This document shows positions 7,246 through 12,383 of a stretch of 12,383 nt of DNA, one piece after another. Position 1 is the first letter of the stretch. Every line of letters starts with the position of its first letter. Location: positions 20,968 to 33,350 of the forward strand of contig DLBH01000016.1 of NCBI GenBank assembly GCA_002494165.1, in the 5' to 3' direction. A model generated the notes under the pieces. That model searched no databases, was not told where the DNA came from, and was given only the letters and a program-made list of their open reading frames with translations. This DNA comes from Lachnospiraceae bacterium UBA7026 (lineage in GTDB: Bacteria; Bacillota; Clostridia; Lachnospirales; Lachnospiraceae). The position numbers and the translations under genes were made by a program.

Positions 7246-7250
7246 GATTT

Positions 7251-7340
7251 TGTAGAAAAAGGAACAGGCTCTCTGTGGAAGAGGGCAAGACTCTTGTGGA
7301 AAAAGGAGCTGGATTCCGGTGGAAATGTGGATTTCCTGGT
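7251..7340. repeat. Short degenerate 21-25-base repeats between modB and modC
   Basis: The 144-base gap contains three recognisable units, at 7251-7273, 7274-7294 and 7295-7319. They share TGTRGAARARGG and two of them end in CTCT. Two looser copies of TGGATTTCCTG-like sequence follow at about 7327-7351. The repetition is weaker than in the other spacers of the operon but of the same general purine-rich kind. No terminator, promoter or gene is evident. Confidence 0.5.
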
Positions 7341-7389
7341 GGATTTCCTGACAGTGGACCAGGGTGAATCAATAATGAGGTAGGACAGG

Positions 7390-8451
7390 ATGGCTTTGGA
7401 GATACGCCTGAAACAGGCTTATAAGAACTTTCAACTGGATATGGACCTGACCACCGGGATTTCCCGGCTGGGTATCCTGGGGGCCTCCGGGGCCGGCAAG
7501 AGCATGACCTTGAAAATGCTGGCCGGGATTATGACACCCAGGGAGGGACGGGTGGTCTATCAGGACAGGGTTCTTCTGGACACGGAAAGGAAGATTAATG
7601 TGAAGCCCCAGAAAAGGAAGGTGGGCTATATGTTCCAGAACTATGCCCTCTTTCCTTCCATGACGGTGGAGGAAAATATAGGGGCCGGGATTCCTAAGAA
7701 GAAGGTCGGCCGGGAGGAGACCATCAGGGAGATGGTGGACCGCTTCCGCCTTAAAGGGCTGGAAAAACAGCGGCCCCCGGAGCTTTCCGGAGGCCAGCAG
7801 CAGCGGGTGGCCATGGCCAGGATCCTGGCCTCGGCCCCGGATATGATTCTTCTGGATGAGCCCTTTTCCGCCCTGGATGTCCACCTCAGGGACCAGATGC
7901 AGCGGGAGCTTTTAAACCAGCTGCAGGATTACCCCGGCACCGTCCTCATGGTTTCCCACAGCAGGGATGAGATCTACCGTTTCAGTGAGGAGATTATCAT
8001 CATGGACCAGGGCAGGGTGATCAGTCAGGGCAGTAAAAAGGCAGTCTTTGCCAGACCGGCCACCAGGACGGCTGCAGCCATGACCGGCTGTAAGAATTTT
8101 TCTGCCGTCACCAGGCTGGATGACCATCTGATCCGGGCTGAGAGCTGGGGTATTGAGATTGCCACGGAAGGCCGGGTGCCCGGGGATGTCCGTTTTATCG
8201 GTTACCGGGCCCACCAGTTTATCCCGGTTTGGGGGGAGGCGGAAGGCAACTGTATCCCCTTTGTCCTGGACAGGAAGGACCAGCTTCCCTTTGAGGAAAA
8301 CTATTATATCCGGCCCAACCGCAGCGACTATCAGCCGGAGGATGTGATCTCCTGGTTTGTCCAGCGGGACCTTTGGCCTTTAATCAGTGAGAAGGGCCTG
8401 CCGGACTACCTGAAGATTATGGAAAAAGACATTTTGTATTTCCCAGAATAA
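7390..8451 (+). CDS. modC: Molybdate ABC transporter ATP-binding protein ModC
   Basis: Cytoplasmic ATPase that drives molybdate uptake through ModB. ABC motifs are complete: Walker A GASGAGKS at 31-38, Q-loop FQNYALFPSMTVEENI, signature LSGGQ at 132-136, Walker B MILLDE at 152-157, and the switch histidine H190 in VSHSRDE. The protein has 353 residues. The region after about residue 225 (roughly 125 residues) contains IGYRAHQFIPVW. This resembles the accessory domain seen in some clostridial ModC proteins rather than a plain Mop/TOBE repeat; whether it binds molybdate is not evident. ATG 7390 has GAGGTAGG (7377-7384) upstream. It is the last gene of the unit: the stop lies only eight bases before a strong terminator. 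Confidence 0.95.
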   Translation: MALEIRLKQAYKNFQLDMDLTTGISRLGILGASGAGKSMTLKMLAGIMTPREGRVVYQDRVLLDTERKINVKPQKRKVGYMFQNYALFPSMTVEENIGAGIPKKKVGREETIREMVDRFRLKGLEKQRPPELSGGQQQRVAMARILASAPDMILLDEPFSALDVHLRDQMQRELLNQLQDYPGTVLMVSHSRDEIYRFSEEIIIMDQGRVISQGSKKAVFARPATRTAAAMTGCKNFSAVTRLDDHLIRAESWGIEIATEGRVPGDVRFIGYRAHQFIPVWGEAEGNCIPFVLDRKDQLPFEENYYIRPNRSDYQPEDVISWFVQRDLWPLISEKGLPDYLKIMEKDILYFPE

Positions 8452-8459
8452 GGGATGTG

Positions 8460-8488
8460 AATCCGCCGGTCGACCGGCGGATTTTTTT
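8460..8488 (+). terminator. Intrinsic terminator closing the molybdenum operon
   Basis: A perfect 24-base palindrome at 8460-8483 (half-site AATCCGCCGGTC) is followed by seven T residues at 8482-8488. It folds into a ten-base-pair GC-rich stem with a TCGA loop, starting eight bases after the modC stop. There is no A-run on the left, so it should work mainly for plus-strand transcription. Confidence 0.95.
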
Positions 8489-8526
8489 AATTTAGTTTTA
8501 ATGCCCAATATAGTAAATAAAAATAA

Positions 8527-8557
8527 TTCTCATTTAAGAAGCCTCCCATGGTATAAT
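8527..8557 (+). promoter_or_regulatory. Extended -10 promoter of the reductase operon
   Basis: TATAAT at 8552-8557 is preceded by TG at 8549-8550, giving TGnTATAAT, an extended -10. The -35 region is poor: TTCTCA at 8527-8532 with a 19-base gap, or CTCATT at 8529-8534 with 17. The AT-rich stretch 8490-8535 could serve as an UP element. A start near 8564 would leave about 110 bases of leader. CCAT (8546-8549) and ATGG (8558-8561) flank the -10 as a short inverted repeat that could be an operator; this is speculative. Confidence 0.7.
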
Positions 8558-8563
8558 ATGGTT

Positions 8564-8673
8564 ACTATGATTTTGGTATTTGACTGTAACGGTTAGCAGG
8601 GGCCGGCCCGGGACGGGAGGACCTGGTGACTGGCTCTGGAGACCCTGCGGTCGCAAAGAAACACGGAGGTATT
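8564..8673 (+). promoter_or_regulatory. GC-rich, possibly structured 5' leader of the reductase operon
   Basis: This non-coding leader contains GCAGGG (8596-8601), which can pair with CCCTGC (8643-8648). Inside it, GCCGG (8602-8606) can pair with CTGGC (8630-8634). A competing hairpin, GACC (8641-8644) with GGTC (8649-8652), would exclude the closing stem just before the ribosome binding site at 8665-8669. A GTG at 8626 with GGGAGG five bases upstream lies inside it. I do not recognise a known riboswitch class, and the pairing could be chance in GC-rich sequence. Confidence 0.35.
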
Positions 8674-10773
8674 ATGGGTATGAGAAAAGTGCAATCGACC
8701 TGCAATTTCTGTGCGATCGACTGTAATCTTGACTTTTATGTTGAGGACGGTAAGATCGTGAAGACTGTCCCCACGAAGGGCTATCCGGTCAATGACGGAT
8801 TCAGCTGTATCAAAGGACTTTCCCTGTCAAAGCAGCAGACGACAGTGAAGCCTGATGCGCTGCCGAAGATCCGCCAGGCGGATGGCACCATGAAAGAAGT
8901 ATCATGGGATGAGGGGTTTTCCTATGTGGCAGACAAGCTTAAGGAACTGCAGGACAAGTATGGAAGAGAGAGTGTAGCAGGAATCAGTACCGGCCAGTTA
9001 ACTCTGGAGGAGTTTGCCATCTTTGGTCATGTGATGAGGAATTATCTGCAGACCAATGTAGATGGTAATACCAGACTGTGTATGGCTACGGCAGCCGTGG
9101 CCCACAAGCAGACTCTGGGCTTTGATGCGCCAGGTTATACCCTGGCTGATCTGGAACTGTCCGATACCATTATTTTTATCGGAGCCAATCCGGTAGTGGC
9201 CCACCCCATCGTCTGGGGCAGGGTCCGCAACAACAAGGTGCCGGGCCACAAGATTGTGGTCATTGATCCCAGAAGGTCCGAGACGGCCATGAATGCAGAT
9301 TACTGGTATGGCTTAAAACCAAGAAGTGACCTGGTTCTCCTTTATACCGTCGCCAATATTCTGGTGGAGAATGACTGGGTGGACCATGCTTTTATCGAGA
9401 AATCTACCACCGGCTATGAGGATTTCGCTGCCTTTGTGAAGGACTTCACCCTGGAGAGAGGTGTGGAAGCAACCGGTCTTTCCAAGGGTCAGATCCTGGA
9501 GCTGGCAGACTTAATCCATAGGGGCAAGGCCGTATCCTTCTGGTGGACCATGGGTGTCAACCAGGGCTATGAGGCGGTCCGCACAGCCCAGGCTATCATG
9601 AACCTGGCCCTGATGACAGGTAATGTGGGCAGGCCGGGAACCGGCGGTAATTCCATTACCGGCCAGTGCAACGCTATGGGATCCAGAGTATTTTCCAATA
9701 CCACCTGTCTCCACGGCGGCGGAGATTTCGGCGATCCGGCAGAGAGACAGAGGATCGCGGATATCGTAGGTATTGAGGAAGATTTGATCGCCAAGAAGCC
9801 TACCCTTCCTTATAACAAGATTATTGAAGGAATTAATGATGGGTCCATCAAGGGCTTGTGGATTCTTTGCACCAATCCCCGCCACAGCTGGACCAACAAT
9901 GAGACCTTTGCCACGGCCGCCAAGAAGTTGGAGCTCTTTGTGGTCCAGGATATCTATGACACCATTGAGAGTGCCGAGGATGCCACGGTTTACTTCCCGG
10001 TAGTGCCGGGTATCAAGAAGGCTGGAACCTATATCAACCTGGAGCGCCGTATGTCCGCCATGAGGCCGGTACTTCCCAGAGGAAAGAATGAGATCTCTGA
10101 CTATGAGTGTATCCTGGGCGTGGCCAAGGCTCTTGGCATGGGCAAGGCCATCGAGCGCTGGGAGACACCGGAGCAGTGTTTCGACATGCTGCGGGAGATC
10201 TCCAGAGGCAAGCCCTGTGATTTCACCGGTGTCAAGTGGGATGATCTGACAGATTCCAATGGCCGCCAGTGGCCTTATCCGGAAGGAAAAGAGGAAGAAC
10301 TGGCCGCCGATGAGAGGCGGCTCTACGAGGACGGTGTCTTTTTCACAGCAGACGGCAAAGCCAAGTTCCTCTTTGAGGAGCCCCTGCCTAATCCCTACGT
10401 GCCTTCTGAGGAATTTCCCCTTGTATTTAATACAGGCCGGGGCAGCGTAGGCCAGTGGCATACCCAGAGCCGGACCAAGGAGGTCAAGTTTGTGGAGGAT
10501 GTCAGTGTTAAGAAGGCCTACCTGTTTATGAATACCAAGCAGGCCCAGGAGAATGGCATCGAAGAGATGGATAAGATCCGGGTTTATTCCGTCAATGGCC
10601 AGAATGCAGATTTCCTGGTCAAACTGACGGACAATGTGCCCTACAACCAGCTCTATGCCCCGATTCATTATATCGAGTGCAATAAGCTGACTCCATCCAA
10701 CTATGACAAATATTCCAGAGAGCCCAACTACAAGGGCGCAACCTGTCGTTTTGAGAAGATCACTGAGGCATAA
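8674..10773 (+). CDS. Molybdopterin oxidoreductase, NarB/NapA-like (probable nitrate reductase catalytic subunit)
   Basis: Mo-bisPGD enzyme of about 699 residues. The N-terminal [4Fe-4S] ligands are C10, C13, C17 and C45. The Mo ligand region reads NTRLCMATAAVAHKQTLG with C136. A Met following the Cys matches assimilatory and periplasmic nitrate reductases, whereas formate dehydrogenases have Cys/Sec followed by His. Other NarB/NapA blocks are GANPVVAHPIVWGRV, IVVIDPRRSETA, MGVNQGYEAVRTAQAIMNL, TGNVGRPGTGGNSITGQ and NAMGSR. It differs from the usual pattern at GQCNAMG (normally GQPNAMG) and KPRSD (normally RPGTD). There is no Tat or Sec signal, so it is cytoplasmic. ATG 8674 has GGAGG four bases upstream; ATG 8680 is ten bases away, and an in-frame GTG at 8626 has its own strong ribosome binding site and would add 16 residues. 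The substrate is inferred from the family; another oxyanion or oxo compound is possible. Confidence 0.85.
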   Translation: MGMRKVQSTCNFCAIDCNLDFYVEDGKIVKTVPTKGYPVNDGFSCIKGLSLSKQQTTVKPDALPKIRQADGTMKEVSWDEGFSYVADKLKELQDKYGRESVAGISTGQLTLEEFAIFGHVMRNYLQTNVDGNTRLCMATAAVAHKQTLGFDAPGYTLADLELSDTIIFIGANPVVAHPIVWGRVRNNKVPGHKIVVIDPRRSETAMNADYWYGLKPRSDLVLLYTVANILVENDWVDHAFIEKSTTGYEDFAAFVKDFTLERGVEATGLSKGQILELADLIHRGKAVSFWWTMGVNQGYEAVRTAQAIMNLALMTGNVGRPGTGGNSITGQCNAMGSRVFSNTTCLHGGGDFGDPAERQRIADIVGIEEDLIAKKPTLPYNKIIEGINDGSIKGLWILCTNPRHSWTNNETFATAAKKLELFVVQDIYDTIESAEDATVYFPVVPGIKKAGTYINLERRMSAMRPVLPRGKNEISDYECILGVAKALGMGKAIERWETPEQCFDMLREISRGKPCDFTGVKWDDLTDSNGRQWPYPEGKEEELAADERRLYEDGVFFTADGKAKFLFEEPLPNPYVPSEEFPLVFNTGRGSVGQWHTQSRTKEVKFVEDVSVKKAYLFMNTKQAQENGIEEMDKIRVYSVNGQNADFLVKLTDNVPYNQLYAPIHYIECNKLTPSNYDKYSREPNYKGATCRFEKITEA

Positions 10774-10797
10774 GTACAGTGGAAGGAGTGAAGATTT

Positions 10798-11229
10798 ATG
10801 TATAGAATCAAAATTGACCGCAGCCGCTGTATCGGATGTCTTACCTGCGTAACCGCATGTGTTGTAAGCCATGAGACCGAGAGCGGAGATGCCAGAAACC
10901 GCGTCGTAATCGACAGTGAGACCCGGCCCTCCCCCATCTTCTGCAGGCATTGTAACCGGCCTGAGTGTGTCTACACCTGTATGACCGGTGCCATGAAGAA
11001 GAATCCGGAGACCGGCTATGTGGACTATGATAAAGACCAGTGCGCCAGCTGTTATATGTGTGTGATGTCCTGTCCTTACGGTATCCTGAAACCGGACAGC
11101 ATCACCTTCCGGGAGATTATGAAGTGTAATATGTGTGTTCATCGCAGCCCCGACGGAAAGACTGCCAACCCCATGTGTGTAGAGAAATGTCCTATGCATG
11201 CCATTACACTCGAGGAGGTGCGCGTATGA
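10798..11229 (+). CDS. HycB/DmsB-like ferredoxin with four [4Fe-4S] clusters
   Basis: Electron-transfer subunit of 143 residues with sixteen cysteines arranged for four clusters. The groups are CIGCLTCVTAC near the N-terminus, then CRHCNRPECVYTC, then CASCYMCVMSC, and finally CNMC paired with MCVEKC. This is the HycB/DmsB/NrfC plan, slightly short for that family. There is no twin-arginine or Sec signal, agreeing with a cytoplasmic partner. ATG 10798 follows AAGGAG (10783-10788) with nine bases between. It lies 24 bases after the oxidoreductase and overlaps the next gene by ATGA. It probably relays electrons between the FAD protein and the molybdoenzyme. As I recall, the Clostridium perfringens nar locus has a similar trio of reductase, ferredoxin-like protein and oxidoreductase. 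Confidence 0.92.
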   Translation: MYRIKIDRSRCIGCLTCVTACVVSHETESGDARNRVVIDSETRPSPIFCRHCNRPECVYTCMTGAMKKNPETGYVDYDKDQCASCYMCVMSCPYGILKPDSITFREIMKCNMCVHRSPDGKTANPMCVEKCPMHAITLEEVRV

Positions 11230-12383
11230 AATATGTTGTGATCGGATCCTCCGCTGCCGGTGTCAATGCCGTCAGGGAGTTAAGGAAAAGAGATAAGGAG
11301 AGTCAGATCGTTCTGATCTCCAAGGATAAAGACATTTATTCCCGCTGTATACTCCATGAGTACCTGTCCGGGAAGAGAACCCTTGAAAGACTCCGCTTTG
11401 TGGAGGCAGACTTTGAAGACCTCTACCAGGTTGAGTGGATGAAGGGCGTGGAGGTTGTTGGCCTTGACCGGGAGAATAAAAAGCTTCTTCTGGACCAGGG
11501 AGAGCCCGTGTCCTACGACAAGCTGCTGATTGCCACCGGGTCCCACACCTTCTTCCCGCCTATCAAGAATATGGCCGGGGCCAAGAATATGATCGGCTTC
11601 CGTAATATCGATGACATCGAGGTCCTGAAGAAGGTGGCCCAGGATGTGCTGGCCTCCGGCGGGGAGAAAAAGGTGGTAGTACTGGGCTCCGGCCTGGTAG
11701 GAATCGACTGTGCCACCGGTTTCCTGGAGTTGGGTGTCAAGGTAACCCTGTGTGACTTTGCCGGCTGGCTGCTCAACAAGCAGCTGGACCAGAGGGCAGC
11801 CCAGACCTACATCGATGCCTTTGCGGCCCAGGGTGTGGAACAGCACTATGGCGTGGGTGTCAGCGAGGTCATCAAGAATGATCAGGATGAGATCACTACC
11901 GTAGTTTTAAGTGACGGGACAGAACTGCCCTGTGATTTCTTCGTAGTGACTGCCGGCGTCCGCTCTAATGTGGAATTCCTGGCAGACAGCGGCCTGGAGC
12001 TGAGCCGGTTCGGCCTGGTTTACGATGAGAACGGCAGGACCAATGATCCGGACATCTACGGTGCCGGCGATGTCTCCGGTCTCAGTCCCATCTGGCCTGT
12101 AGCCGTGAAAGAAGGCATGATCGCCGCGGCCAACATGGCAGGGGAACATGCTAAGATGACCGACTTCTTCGCTTCCAAGTCCACCATGCGTTTCCTGGAG
12201 ATTTCCACCATGTCCTTAGGAGATGTCAACCCTAACCTGGAGGAAGACCCGGAGATTAAGGTGGAGACCTACGACAAGGATGGTGTCTACAAGAAGATCG
12301 TCCATAAGGATGGCAGGATCATCGGCGCCCTCCTGCAGGGAGACCTGGCCTACGGCGGCGTCCTCCAGCAGATGATCGCCCGC
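11226..12383 (+). CDS. FAD/NAD(P)-dependent oxidoreductase, NirB N-terminal-like (3' end outside window)
   Basis: Pyridine nucleotide-disulfide oxidoreductase-fold protein, open for 386 codons to the window edge, so it is partial. The FAD-binding loop is VIGSSAAG (G7, G12). LLIATGSHTFFPP is the typical strand before the NAD domain, which has VVLGSGLVGIDCA (G154, G156, G159). The second FAD motif YGAGDVSG includes D282. C41 in YSRCILHEYLSG sits where related flavoproteins often have a conserved residue, but no CxxxxC redox disulfide is present. The start ATG overlaps the stop of the ferredoxin gene (ATGA), implying translational coupling. It likely oxidises NAD(P)H and passes electrons through the ferredoxin to the molybdoenzyme. 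A nitrite reductase role is not supported by the part seen, as no sirohaem domain is visible. Confidence 0.9.
   Translation, partial: MKYVVIGSSAAGVNAVRELRKRDKESQIVLISKDKDIYSRCILHEYLSGKRTLERLRFVEADFEDLYQVEWMKGVEVVGLDRENKKLLLDQGEPVSYDKLLIATGSHTFFPPIKNMAGAKNMIGFRNIDDIEVLKKVAQDVLASGGEKKVVVLGSGLVGIDCATGFLELGVKVTLCDFAGWLLNKQLDQRAAQTYIDAFAAQGVEQHYGVGVSEVIKNDQDEITTVVLSDGTELPCDFFVVTAGVRSNVEFLADSGLELSRFGLVYDENGRTNDPDIYGAGDVSGLSPIWPVAVKEGMIAAANMAGEHAKMTDFFASKSTMRFLEISTMSLGDVNPNLEEDPEIKVETYDKDGVYKKIVHKDGRIIGALLQGDLAYGGVLQQMIAR

Noticed and set aside
8521..8540. Fur-like box near AATAATTCTCATTTAA at the reductase promoter
   Set aside because: Only part of one half-site resembles the consensus and the inverted symmetry is poor; AT-rich sequence here is more simply an UP element.
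8674..10773. Formate dehydrogenase alpha subunit, possibly with selenocysteine
   Set aside because: The ligand position is a TGT codon (C136) followed by Met and not the Cys/Sec-His of formate dehydrogenases; no in-frame TGA occurs.
9511..11199. Long minus-strand open frame (562 codons) opposite the molybdoenzyme and ferredoxin genes
   Set aside because: It is antisense to two well-supported genes with intact motifs; such open frames arise from GC-rich codon use, and its translation resembles no family I know.

Overview
The window is a molybdenum locus, most likely from a Gram-positive clostridium of the Lachnospiraceae type. This is inferred from strong GGAGG-type ribosome binding sites, GTG starts next to ATG starts, a lipobox solute-binding protein, a TGnTATAAT promoter, and protein sequences of clostridial character. 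No selenocysteine codon, mobile element, tRNA, rRNA or CRISPR array is visible.

Positions 140-8451 hold one co-directional plus-strand block: a MoeA/MogA-like molybdopterin-binding protein with a cysteine-rich tail, moaC, moaA, a MOSC-MogA fusion, moeA, modA, modB and modC. It closes with a textbook intrinsic terminator at 8460-8488. Together these genes import molybdate (ModABC), make precursor Z/cPMP from GTP (MoaA, MoaC), adenylylate molybdopterin and insert molybdenum (MogA domain, MoeA). They may also handle sulfur or deliver the cofactor (MOSC domain). No MPT synthase (moaD, moaE), moeB or mobA is seen in this window.

A second transcription unit starts at an extended -10 promoter (8549-8557) with a roughly 110-base GC-rich leader. 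It encodes a Cys-ligated molybdopterin oxidoreductase of the NarB/NapA (nitrate reductase) type, a four-cluster HycB-like ferredoxin, and an FAD/NAD oxidoreductase that runs off the window end. The simplest reading is an electron chain from NAD(P)H through FAD and [4Fe-4S] clusters to the Mo-bisPGD enzyme, whose cofactor the first operon supplies. Substrate is inferred, not proven.

The most unusual feature is in the spacers. Each long gap of the molybdenum operon (2597-2994, 5260-5442, 6355-6537, 7246-7389), and the stretch before the first gene (1-139), is largely made of its own degenerate tandem repeat. The unit lengths differ: about 43, 33-34, 37-39, 21-25 and 24 bases. A loosely shared core resembling CYGGVAAAA recurs about once per unit in most arrays. 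The tight gene junctions and the downstream reductase operon lack such arrays.
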